DNA of 64,000 bases from Rhodospirillales bacterium (lineage in GTDB: Bacteria > Pseudomonadota > Alphaproteobacteria > Acetobacterales > Acetobacteraceae). The notes below the pieces were generated by a model, which saw only the letters and a list, made by a program, of their open reading frames with translations, was not told the DNA's origin and did not search any database. The stretch's first letter is position 1, and each line of letters starts with the position of its first letter. Positions 1 through 9,573 of this stretch are shown here, in pieces. The DNA is taken from assembly GCA_025352665.1 (NCBI GenBank), contig JANXSM010000035.1, positions 1 to 64,000 on the forward strand, written 5' to 3'. Both the position numbers and the translations under genes were made by a program.

Positions 1-1
1 C

Positions 2-814
2 CGATCTGCCAAAGGCCAGACCGGGTGGATGACGCTGATACCGACCATCTACAATGCCGACACGCTTGGCATCCGGCCGGATCTGGTGGGAAGGCCGATC
101 AACCATTGGAAAGACCTGGTCGATCCGGCATTCAAGGGCAAAGCCTCGATCCTCAACATTCCCTCGATCGGCATCATGGACGCCGCGATGGTTTGCGAGT
201 CGCTGGGAGCCGTTAAATACAAGGACAAGGGCAACATGACCAAGCCCGAGATCGACAAGACCATGGCGGTGCTGACCGACGCCAAGAAGTCCGGCCAGTT
301 CCGCGCCTTCTGGAAAAGCTTCGACGAGAGCGTGAACCTGATGACATCAGGCGAGGTGGTGATCCAGTCGATGTGGTCGCCGGCGGTGGCCGCGGTGCGC
401 TCGAAGGGCATCGCCTGCACCTACCAGCCTCTCAAAGAAGGCTATCGCTCCTGGGGCGGCGGCCTCGGCATGGCAAAGCACCTCAAGGGCCTCGAGCTCG
501 ATGCAGCCTACGAATACCTCAATTGGTATCTATCCGGCTGGGTCGGCGCCTACCTCAACCGCCAGGGCTACTACTCCGCCGTGCTCGACACCGCCAAGCA
601 GTTTATGAAACCCGAAGAGTGGGCGTTCTGGATGGAAGGCAAACCCGCTACCATCGACATCACGGCGCCGGGCGGGACGGTTATGGAAAAAAAGGGCGCC
701 GTGCGCGACGGCGGCAGCTTCTACGAGCGCATGGGCCATGTGGCCTGCTGGAACTCGGTGATGGACGAGGATAAATATATGGTCCAGAAGTGGAACGAGT
801 TCATCGCTGCCTGA
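2..814 (+). CDS. ABC transporter substrate-binding protein, spermidine/putrescine (PotD) type, 5' end cut
   Basis: This is the C-terminal part of a periplasmic binding protein for a spermidine/putrescine-type ABC importer. The frame is open to the left edge, so the signal peptide and N-terminal lobe lie outside the window; the first in-window ATG (29) is internal. The visible 270 residues carry features usual for the SBP_bac_8/PotD family: a hinge-like segment near the cut end (IPTIYNADTLGIRPDL), a lobe with W and Y clusters (YLNWYLSGWVGAYLN), and a lysine-rich C-terminal helix. The stop overlaps the ATG of the next gene (TGATG), and two permeases follow, so the order is binding protein, PotB-like, PotC-like. 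The ATPase is not in the window and may lie upstream. The ligand (polyamine or another small cation or carboxylate) cannot be read from the sequence. Confidence 0.85.
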   Translation, partial: RSAKGQTGWMTLIPTIYNADTLGIRPDLVGRPINHWKDLVDPAFKGKASILNIPSIGIMDAAMVCESLGAVKYKDKGNMTKPEIDKTMAVLTDAKKSGQFRAFWKSFDESVNLMTSGEVVIQSMWSPAVAAVRSKGIACTYQPLKEGYRSWGGGLGMAKHLKGLELDAAYEYLNWYLSGWVGAYLNRQGYYSAVLDTAKQFMKPEEWAFWMEGKPATIDITAPGGTVMEKKGAVRDGGSFYERMGHVACWNSVMDEDKYMVQKWNEFIAA

Positions 815-1698
815 TGTCGTCTACGACATCTCCGATCGCGCGCAGGATGAACCGGCGCGCGATCGTGCCACACTTGCTGGCGACACCGCTGTGGCTCGTG
901 CTCGGCGTGTTCCTCCTCGTGCCGATCGTCATGATCGTGCTCGTGAGCTTCCTCGACTACAACAACGACGGTCTGATCTACAGCTTCGTGCTCGACAACT
1001 ACCGCGACATGCTGGGCTCGGCGGTGCTTTGGAAAACCTTCTTCGCAACACTCCGCTTCGCCGTGCTGGTTTGGGTGTTCACTCTGGCGATCGGCTTCAC
1101 CGTCGCCTATTTCCTGGCCTTCCATGTGCGCACGCAGCTCTGGCAGATGACGCTGTTCCAGGTCTGCGCCATCCCGTTTTTGACCAGCAACATTATCCGG
1201 ATGATCTCCTGGATCCCCACGCTCGGTCGCAACGGGCTGCTCAACCAGGCGCTGCAGGGCGCCGGGATCACCTCGCAGCCGCTGGAATGGCTGCTGTTCT
1301 CAGACTTCGCCGTGGTGCTCGCCTTCGTCCATCTCTACACGCTTTTCATGGTGGTTCCGATCTTCAACACCATGATGCGCATCGACCGCTCCCTGGTGGA
1401 GGCCGCAAGGGATGCCGGCGCCTCGTCCCTCGCCGTGCTCACCAACGTCATCATTCCGTTGTCGCTGCCTGGCATCGCCATCGGTACCATCTTTGTCGTG
1501 ACATTGGTGATGGGCGATTTCGTCACCGTGCGCATGATGGGTGGTGGCCAGAGCGCTTCGATGGGCCTCATGATGTCCAATTCCATCGGCCTGCTGCAAT
1601 ACCCAACGGCGGCCGCTCAGGCGATGGTGCTGCTGGTGACGGTACTGCTGATGGTGGCGGCCATCCTGCGCGTGGTCGATATCCGCAAGGAGCTGTGA
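814..1698 (+). CDS. ABC transporter permease, PotB-like
   Basis: Inner-membrane permease of a spermidine/putrescine-type importer, 294 aa. The ATG at 814 overlaps the stop of the binding protein; a GTG at 790 in frame would add eight residues inside the upstream gene and is less likely. After a basic N-terminus there are about six hydrophobic segments. The cytoplasmic EAA loop that docks on the ATPase is clear around residues 190-220 (EAARDAGASSLAVLTNVIIP). The length is normal for the family. It is translationally coupled to the next permease through another 1-base TGATG overlap. Confidence 0.88.
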   Translation: MSSTTSPIARRMNRRAIVPHLLATPLWLVLGVFLLVPIVMIVLVSFLDYNNDGLIYSFVLDNYRDMLGSAVLWKTFFATLRFAVLVWVFTLAIGFTVAYFLAFHVRTQLWQMTLFQVCAIPFLTSNIIRMISWIPTLGRNGLLNQALQGAGITSQPLEWLLFSDFAVVLAFVHLYTLFMVVPIFNTMMRIDRSLVEAARDAGASSLAVLTNVIIPLSLPGIAIGTIFVVTLVMGDFVTVRMMGGGQSASMGLMMSNSIGLLQYPTAAAQAMVLLVTVLLMVAAILRVVDIRKEL

Positions 1699-2507
1699 TG
1701 GAAAAGCGCGGGCTGTCGCACGTCCTGCTGGCCGGGTTCTTCGCCCTGTTTGTGTTGTTCCTATACGGCCCGACCATCACAATCGCATTGCTCTCCTTCC
1801 AGGGACCGGCGGGAAATCTGACCTTCCCCATGCGCGGGCTTTCGCTGCACTGGTTCGAGAACCTGTTCCAAACCCAGATGGTTGGTGACTTCGCCGGCAG
1901 CCTTAGCCGCACGCTAATACTGGCCGTCGCCGTCATGCTGCTCACCGTGGTCATTTCGCTGCTTGCGGGACTGGCCTTTCGCAGGCGCTTCCGCGGCGCC
2001 ACCGTATTGTTCTACCTCACGGTCGCCAGCCTGATCGTCCCCTCGATCCTGATCAGCCTTGGCATCGGGCTCATGTTCAGCGTGCTCGGGATCTCGCCGA
2101 CCTGGTGGGGCTCGGCGCTCGGCGCCCACCTCACCTGGACGCTGCCGTTCGGCGTGCTCATCATGTTCGCCGTGTTCAACCGCTTCGACCGCAGCTTGGA
2201 GGAAGCGGCCCGCGACCTTGGCGCCAGCCCGTGGCAAAGCTTTCGCCACGTGGTGCTGCCGCTGATCGCACCCAGCCTGATCGGCGTGGCCCTGTTCGGC
2301 TTTTCGCTGTCCTACGACGAATTCGCCCGCAGCAGCATGACCGCGGGCTCCGACAACACGCTACCGCTCGAAATCTATGGCATGACCACCAACGTCACCA
2401 CGCCCGTCCTATACGCCCTCGGAACGATGACGACGGGTTTCTCCTTTGCCGTCATCATCGCCTGCCTCGCTCTCGTGCTGACGCTGCGCCGCAACCGTTC
2501 CTCCTGA
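1698..2507 (+). CDS. ABC transporter permease, PotC-like
   Basis: Second inner-membrane permease of the same importer, 269 aa. The ATG at 1698 shares its A with the TGA of the preceding gene; the longer open frame reaching back to 891 lies inside the first permease and is a shadow. It has about six membrane segments and an EAA loop (EEAARDLGASPWQSFRHVVL) in the position expected for PotC. It is the last gene of the unit: only 49 bases separate its stop from the convergent glycosyltransferase, and no strong terminator hairpin is obvious there. Confidence 0.88.
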   Translation: MEKRGLSHVLLAGFFALFVLFLYGPTITIALLSFQGPAGNLTFPMRGLSLHWFENLFQTQMVGDFAGSLSRTLILAVAVMLLTVVISLLAGLAFRRRFRGATVLFYLTVASLIVPSILISLGIGLMFSVLGISPTWWGSALGAHLTWTLPFGVLIMFAVFNRFDRSLEEAARDLGASPWQSFRHVVLPLIAPSLIGVALFGFSLSYDEFARSSMTAGSDNTLPLEIYGMTTNVTTPVLYALGTMTTGFSFAVIIACLALVLTLRRNRSS

Positions 2508-2556
2508 CCGGGACACAAAGAAAAAGCCGACGGGCCCGGCACGCGCATCAACCTCA

Positions 2557-5500
2557 TCAGTGTCGGGCCGCGGTAACAGCCGGTGCAAGCGCCTCCCGCA
2601 GATGCTCCTGATGGTAGGCTTCCAACATACCGTCAAGACGGCCTGCGATGCGCGACCAGTCGTGGTCCGCGAGCCACATCTGCCCACGTGACTGCAGCAT
2701 GCTGCGCCGCCGCGGCGCTTGCAGCAGTGCCTGAATATGCGTGGCCATCACCGCCGGACTGGTCGAGCGCAGCCGCTCCACGGCATCGCCGAGATCCTCG
2801 AAGATCGGAAGGTTGGAAACCAGGGTCGCTGCACCACTGGCGATCGCCTGGCGCACAGCGCCACTGGCCGATTCCTGTGTAGGTTCATAGGGCATCACCA
2901 CCAGATCGCAGCCCGACAGCAGGTCCAGCCTGCGGTCGTTCGGCAGGAACGCCCAGTGCCATTCAATCGCATCCTCGATGTCCAACGTTCTCGCCAACGC
3001 CTGACAACGCTCGATCTCGCGGTCCGAGATAGGATCCGGATACCGCGCGCACACCAGTCGAAGGCGAAGACCGGGCCAATCGACGCGCAGCAGGGCTGCT
3101 GCCTCGATGAGGTTGGAGATGCCTTTGTGGGCCAGGAAGAAACCCGTGGTCCCGATCACCGGCGCATCGCCGATCGCCCGGGTCGGATGCGGCGCTGGCC
3201 CCGGCGTGGTGCCATGCGGCAGCCAGGCCGCGTTGGTGACACCCAGATCCTGCAGCACCGCCAGATCGTCGATCGCATGCACGAGAACCCGTCGCGTCGC
3301 TGCCAGGCACCCGGCCACACGAGTTCGCAGCTCCGGTTCCACGGTCAACAGGCTGCGCGTGTTGTGCAGCGTGATCACCACGCAACGACGCCGCAGCACT
3401 GATGTTTCGAGCAGATCGGCGAGACCCTGCCACGGCAGCAGCCCCGGCTGGTGCTGGATAACCAGAACATCCGGATCGGCCACGGCGATGGCATTGGCGA
3501 GTTGCGGCGCCGAACTGCTGTCGCCCACGCGAAACGCGGCCCGGCTGCGCAGGCGGGGGCCGCCGATGTCGTCATCGCGCGCGGGCCGCTCGTCGCACAA
3601 CACCAGCGGCCGTGTCTCAGCCGGCAGCGCCGCGAGCAGATGGCTGCTGTATTCGGCCACGCCGCAGGCGACCTGCCAGGGCGACACCCAGGCCACGCGC
3701 TTGGGCGAACGCTGCGACTCCAGCAGTATGGATGCGGAGGCGGAGCTGATCCTTGCAGCCCATTCCGTGGCGGTGGACACGGGCGCTCCCACCGGCCGGG
3801 CCGGCAGAACCGCCTGCGGGCGACGCTGGCCGGCCGCCTCCAGCAGGGCTCGCGTAAGATCGTCGCCATCCGGCTCGGCCCATAGTGCGTGCCGGGACGC
3901 CACGTGGCTGCGCGCCCGCACCAGGCGATAGTCGAGCAGACGAACGCGCGCCGCGACCGTGGGGTCGGTGCAGAAGTCCATGTGGCCGCCGAAGCCTGTC
4001 ACGATCAGCTTCAGTCCCGCCGACAGCGCTTCAGCGGCGGGAATGTTGAACCCCTCACCGCGGCTCGGCAGCACCATTACGTCGGCGTCCTCATAAAGGG
4101 CCACCAGCGCATCGGGGGTCAGATCGCGGTTGATGAAAACGACTTCGGCCATGCCCGGGTCAGCCTTGCGCAAGGCCGCGATCCGGTTCGTCACGTCGTT
4201 ATGCTGGTTGGGAAAGCCCTTGATGACCAGACGAACCTTGTCGGTGTCACGAAAAGCCGCAGCCCACGCGGTGAGCAACAGATCCACGCCCTTGCGGGCG
4301 AAGCAGGACGACACGTGCAGGAAGTTTGTCCCGCCCGCCGCCCCTTGCCTGCCCTGGCGAGCCCGGGCTGCGCCCACCGCCTCGTACCGCTGCAGCTCCG
4401 GCGCGAAACCTACCTGCCGAATCGGTACGCGCACCCCTGAATCGGCCAGCGCCCGCGCCACGCTGGCACAAGGGGCCAGCACGCCATCGAAATTCGAGTT
4501 CAGGCTGGCCACGACATCGTCCGGTAGCAATGTCTCCTCCCAGAACAGCAGCGCCAGCGACGCATCCGCTGCCACATCCGGCACCAACAGCGGGTAATGC
4601 TGGCTGATCGCCACCACCGGGCCCGTCGCCGATGGCGCGCGGCCGGCCAGGCACGCCAGGGCCCGACGCTGCGTCATCGGCACGTCATCGAGAAGGGCTG
4701 GCTGCCCCTCGACAGGAAGCAGCCGCACCGTGCCGGGCTGGCGCTGTTCCAGGGAGAGCGCCATCAGCCGGTTGACCACCGCCAAGCTGTAGCTGCCGTT
4801 GACATGGCCGGTGACCACAAAATGCTGACCGGCCTCGACCAGCAATCGGGTAACACGGGAGGGCGGCGGTGCGGCGCCGGCCTGGGTCAGCGCCTGGCCG
4901 AGCACCGGCCAGTGGCGTTCCCACCGCCACGGCGCCAGCGCCTCGGCGCGGGCAGAAGGCTGCGGCCGCGACCGATCGCGTGCCAGATCGAGCATGGCGG
5001 ACGCAACCAGACACGGCTCCGTGTCATGCACGAGGGTCGCGGCCGATCCGACGGTATATGGGACCGCGGCGGCCGCCAGCGCCAGCACCGGCACGCCATG
5101 CGCGATCGCCTCCACCAGCGGCACGCCGAAGCCCTCGTGCCGGCTCAGCGACACATAAAGGTCGGCTGCGCGATACCAGGCAAACAAAGCATCGTCCGAG
5201 ACCTTGCCGGTGACGACGATCTGCGCCTGCAGACCGTGCAGGGCGATGCGGGCCAGAACCTCGACCAATGCCGGATCGCCGGCACCGCCATGGCTGCCGG
5301 CGAGTATAAGCCTGGGCAGACTGGCGTGTTCGCGCACAAAGGCCGCGGCGAAGGCTGCGAAAGCATCGACCAGTTCCGCCTGGCCTTTGCTGGCCACCAT
5401 GCGTCCGACGAACAGGACCGTAAACGGGCGATTGGCCGCATCGTTTGCCTCACCGTCGTCCGGCTTCGCCGCCCCTCGCCGCAGCAGTGCATCGATATCG

Positions 5501-6405
5501 AACAGCAGCGTCGCCTCCGTCACCGAGGCAAAGCCCAGCTTTCGCAATTCCAATCCGTTGTAGGCGCTGTCGGCCACCGCCGCGACCACGAGATCGCGCC
5601 ATTGGCGCAGCTGCGCGCGGCCCAGCTTCGAGGCCTGCTGTAGCCCCACGTCATGGGTCAGCAACTCGGGCGGCGTGATGTTGTGATAGACGAGAACCTT
5701 GGGCGCCGGCGAGGCCGCCACGTCGGCAAAGCGCGCGTGGCCCATGGAATGGTGCACCAGCAGCACATGATCGTCCTGCATCGGCAAGGCATCCAGCGGC
5801 AACAACTCGTGTTCCAGCCCGACGCCGAGATGCTCGACGTAGATCTCGCTTTCATACCCATCGGCCCGCAGCCGATCGCGGATCAGCAGCAGCGCATTGG
5901 TGATCGCATCGCCGGTGGCGGAACCGGCATGAAACTGGTGCACCTTGCGACGCAGCGGAGCGCCACCCGCCGCCACCCGCACCGATGCCTCAAGGCGCAC
6001 CAGCGGCGGCGGCGCGACCACATGAGCCGCCTCCAGCGACAGAGCCTGGCGGTTCGCAACGGAGGCCAGGTTGCGCCCCAGCTCCGTTTGGCTCGCGCGC
6101 AGCTGCTCCAGCTGTGGCAGCACATCATTCAGCATAAAACCGCGCGTGCGCCAGGCCACGGGCCGCAACACGGGCCGCACGCAGAGATAGGCGATCTTGA
6201 TGAACCACCGCACCCCACGAAGGGTAAAGCTTCGTCGCCGCGGTGCCTCCGCCAGCAGCGCTGGCCATATATCGGCCGGGCGCGACCTGCCAGTCGCACC
6301 GAACCTCACTTCGACGCCACGAGGCTCAAACGCCGCCGCGGCTGCGGCAGGCTGCATGCCGCTGGCGAAATCGGATGGCAGCGGCCGACGGAATTGAACG
6401 GTCAT
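2557..6405 (-). CDS. large multidomain glycosyltransferase (three GT-B / GT4-like modules)
   Basis: A 1282-residue polypeptide with three consecutive GT-B (GT4-like) glycosyltransferase modules. After an N-terminal region of about 140 residues with a short amphipathic stretch (IKIAYLCVRPVLRPVAW), module 1 has VLFVGRMVASKGQAELVDAF and the motif EGFGVPLVE. Module 2 has FLHVSSCFARKGVDLLLTAW and EGFNIPAAE. Module 3 starts near residue 900 (RVAWVSPWQVACGVAEYSSH) and ends with ESASGAVRQ, where the second Glu of the EX7E motif is Gln. I chose the ATG at 6405 because GAAAGG stands in front of it; an ATG at 6456 would add 17 residues without a good ribosome site. It is divergent from gmd and an rmd-like gene, so it probably builds a mannose- or D-rhamnose-containing glycan of the LPS or capsule. 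Substrate and linkage are inference. Confidence 0.85.
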   Translation of the reverse strand: MTVQFRRPLPSDFASGMQPAAAAAAFEPRGVEVRFGATGRSRPADIWPALLAEAPRRRSFTLRGVRWFIKIAYLCVRPVLRPVAWRTRGFMLNDVLPQLEQLRASQTELGRNLASVANRQALSLEAAHVVAPPPLVRLEASVRVAAGGAPLRRKVHQFHAGSATGDAITNALLLIRDRLRADGYESEIYVEHLGVGLEHELLPLDALPMQDDHVLLVHHSMGHARFADVAASPAPKVLVYHNITPPELLTHDVGLQQASKLGRAQLRQWRDLVVAAVADSAYNGLELRKLGFASVTEATLLFDIDALLRRGAAKPDDGEANDAANRPFTVLFVGRMVASKGQAELVDAFAAFAAAFVREHASLPRLILAGSHGGAGDPALVEVLARIALHGLQAQIVVTGKVSDDALFAWYRAADLYVSLSRHEGFGVPLVEAIAHGVPVLALAAAAVPYTVGSAATLVHDTEPCLVASAMLDLARDRSRPQPSARAEALAPWRWERHWPVLGQALTQAGAAPPPSRVTRLLVEAGQHFVVTGHVNGSYSLAVVNRLMALSLEQRQPGTVRLLPVEGQPALLDDVPMTQRRALACLAGRAPSATGPVVAISQHYPLLVPDVAADASLALLFWEETLLPDDVVASLNSNFDGVLAPCASVARALADSGVRVPIRQVGFAPELQRYEAVGAARARQGRQGAAGGTNFLHVSSCFARKGVDLLLTAWAAAFRDTDKVRLVIKGFPNQHNDVTNRIAALRKADPGMAEVVFINRDLTPDALVALYEDADVMVLPSRGEGFNIPAAEALSAGLKLIVTGFGGHMDFCTDPTVAARVRLLDYRLVRARSHVASRHALWAEPDGDDLTRALLEAAGQRRPQAVLPARPVGAPVSTATEWAARISSASASILLESQRSPKRVAWVSPWQVACGVAEYSSHLLAALPAETRPLVLCDERPARDDDIGGPRLRSRAAFRVGDSSSAPQLANAIAVADPDVLVIQHQPGLLPWQGLADLLETSVLRRRCVVITLHNTRSLLTVEPELRTRVAGCLAATRRVLVHAIDDLAVLQDLGVTNAAWLPHGTTPGPAPHPTRAIGDAPVIGTTGFFLAHKGISNLIEAAALLRVDWPGLRLRLVCARYPDPISDREIERCQALARTLDIEDAIEWHWAFLPNDRRLDLLSGCDLVVMPYEPTQESASGAVRQAIASGAATLVSNLPIFEDLGDAVERLRSTSPAVMATHIQALLQAPRRRSMLQSRGQMWLADHDWSRIAGRLDGMLEAYHQEHLREALAPAVTAARH

Positions 6406-7614
<1,209 letters not shown>

Positions 7615-7627
7615 AGGACCACGCACC

Positions 7628-8551
7628 GTGAAGATCCTGGTCACCGGAGCCAGCGGGTTCGTCGGCCGGCATCTGGCAACCACGCTCGCCCGCCGCTATC
7701 CGCTGGCCGTACTTATCCAGTGCGGCGACACGCCCGGCCACATCCCGCTCGACCTGACCGATGGCACGGCCACCGAACGGCTCGTCGCGGAAGTGCTGCC
7801 GGATGCCTGCATCCATCTGGCCGCCATCGCCGCTATCGGCGTGGCGCGCGCGGAGCCGGACCGGGCGTGGCGGGTCAATCTCGGCGGCACCCTGGCGCTG
7901 GCTCGTGCCATCATGGCGCACGCACCGCACTGTCGCCTGACCTTTGCCTCCAGCGCCGATTGCTATGGGGCAAGCTTTCGGGCCGGCATCACGCTGGACG
8001 AAAGCCATCCTCTGGCGCCGCTGAACACCTATGCCGCGACCAAGGCCGCCGCCGACCTGGCGCTCGGTGCGATGGCGGCCGAGGGATTACGCGCGGTGCG
8101 GCTGCGCGCCTTCAACCACACCGGCCCGGGCCAATCGCCCGACTTCGTTGTGCCTGCCTTCGCCCGCCAGGTGGCGCGCATGGCAGTCGGCCTGCAGCCG
8201 CCGCAGATGCAGGTCGGCGATCTCACGCCGCTGCGCGACTTTCTCGATGTGCGCGACGTATGTGCCGCGTATGCGGCGAGCATCGACCCGTCGATCGACC
8301 TGCCACCGGGCCTGATCCTCAACATCGCCTCGGGCCGCCCGATCCGGATCGGCGACATGCTGCATGATCTGATGGCGCGCGCCGGCGTCGAGGCGGACAT
8401 CGTGGCGGACCCGGCACGCTTGCGCCCGACCGACATTCCGCTCGCCGCCGGTGATGCCACGGCGGCACGACGTATTCTCGGCTGGAGCCCTGTGATCGAC
8501 TGGTCAACGACGCTCGACGACGTGCTGGCCGACTGGCGCCAACGACTATGA
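7628..8551 (+). CDS. rmd: GDP-6-deoxy-D-mannose reductase-like NAD-dependent epimerase/dehydratase
   Basis: Probably reduces the Gmd product (GDP-4-dehydro-6-deoxy-D-mannose) at C4 to GDP-D-rhamnose. It has 307 aa starting at GTG 7628, right at the first beta strand (KILVTGASGFVGRH). The SDR catalytic set is present: S108/S109 (FASSADCYG), Y135 and K139 (YAATK). The segment AFNHTGPGQSPDFVVPAFA is typical of the Rmd branch. The position directly after gmd supports this role over a generic epimerase. An alternative is a GDP-6-deoxy-talose-type reductase of the same fold. The stop overlaps the ATG of the next gene (ATGA). Confidence 0.78.
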   Translation: MKILVTGASGFVGRHLATTLARRYPLAVLIQCGDTPGHIPLDLTDGTATERLVAEVLPDACIHLAAIAAIGVARAEPDRAWRVNLGGTLALARAIMAHAPHCRLTFASSADCYGASFRAGITLDESHPLAPLNTYAATKAAADLALGAMAAEGLRAVRLRAFNHTGPGQSPDFVVPAFARQVARMAVGLQPPQMQVGDLTPLRDFLDVRDVCAAYAASIDPSIDLPPGLILNIASGRPIRIGDMLHDLMARAGVEADIVADPARLRPTDIPLAAGDATAARRILGWSPVIDWSTTLDDVLADWRQRL

Positions 8552-9573
8552 GGCGCCTGTCGAGCTCAATCCTGTGGGCGGTCGGGCTAACCGCCTTGGC
8601 CAGCCCATTCTTCTTCGTGCTGTACCGGCTGGAGCTGTTCAACACCCTGCCGCGCGACGACTACGCGCCGTATCTGTTGTGGCTGGCGGGCGATCCACTC
8701 GGCGGCATCCCCGATTCGCCCTATGTCTACCGGCTGTTTTCGGTGGCACTCGCCTGGCCGTTCTACGTGCTGCTGCCGCCGATCCCGCTGACCAACATTC
8801 CCGCGGCATTGTCGCAGCCGGTGGTTCACGCCACCGCAGCCCTCGCCGCCCTGTCATACATCGCAACGCTCGGCACCGCCCTGCTTGCCGCGTGGCTTGC
8901 GCGTGTCGAAGCGGGGCTGGACCAGGGGCATGTGATCCTGGCCGGGGCACTTGCCTGGGCGCTGTGCTGGCACGCCCAGATCACCGCCATCGATTCGGTG
9001 GCGTTGATGGCGATAACCGCAGCCCTTTGCCTGATCCGCCGACCAGCAGCCTTGACCGTGCTGCTCGTGGTGTCCATCGGCGTCAACGAAAAGATCGCCC
9101 TGACACTGGCGATCTGGTTGTGCCTGCGCTGCCTGGCAAGCCGGTCGGACAGGTCGTTGCTATGGCGACAAGCGCTGACCTCAGTGGTGTGCGTGGCGCT
9201 GTATGCCGTCATGGTGGCGCTGTTGCACCGGGGCGGCAACAGTTACCAGCTGCAGCCATCGAGTTTTCCGATCACCATAACCGAGAACCTGCACGCCTAC
9301 GCGAGTTCGCGTGGCCTGCTGCTCAACATCCTGCCAACGCTTATCCTGGCGGCGATCGCACTGCTGGGTCGACCGCACGGGCTGTTCGCCCGTGTCGACA
9401 TACTGGTCATCCCCGCGATGCTGGTCGTCGCCCTGGTATTGACCCATCTGTTCCAGGCGGGACGGCTGGTGATGCACGCCGCCCCGCTTTTCGTGGTGCC
9501 CGCGGCGGCTGCAATCTACCGGTTGCGCGACACCAGCCGCCCGGCACGCGCGGACGTTGCACCTTCGCCGTAG
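8548..9573 (+). CDS. polytopic membrane protein of the polysaccharide locus, function unknown
   Basis: A 341-aa integral membrane protein with roughly eight or nine hydrophobic segments and short loops. It begins MRRLSSSILWAVGLTALASP and has an acidic loop (LPRDDYAPYLLWLAGDP) after the first segment. Such a D-D pair in the first periplasmic loop recalls GT-C glycosyltransferases and related membrane enzymes, but the similarity is too weak to name a family. The ATG overlaps the stop of the rmd-like gene by 4 bases, so it is co-translated with sugar-nucleotide genes and likely acts in assembly or transfer of the same glycan. Its last 58 bases overlap the 3' end of the convergent D-aminoacylase gene. 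Confidence 0.7.
   Translation: MRRLSSSILWAVGLTALASPFFFVLYRLELFNTLPRDDYAPYLLWLAGDPLGGIPDSPYVYRLFSVALAWPFYVLLPPIPLTNIPAALSQPVVHATAALAALSYIATLGTALLAAWLARVEAGLDQGHVILAGALAWALCWHAQITAIDSVALMAITAALCLIRRPAALTVLLVVSIGVNEKIALTLAIWLCLRCLASRSDRSLLWRQALTSVVCVALYAVMVALLHRGGNSYQLQPSSFPITITENLHAYASSRGLLLNILPTLILAAIALLGRPHGLFARVDILVIPAMLVVALVLTHLFQAGRLVMHAAPLFVVPAAAAIYRLRDTSRPARADVAPSP

Noticed and set aside
891-1697. Upstream extension of the PotC-like frame
   Set aside because: It lies wholly inside the first permease gene in another frame; homology begins at the ATG at 1698.
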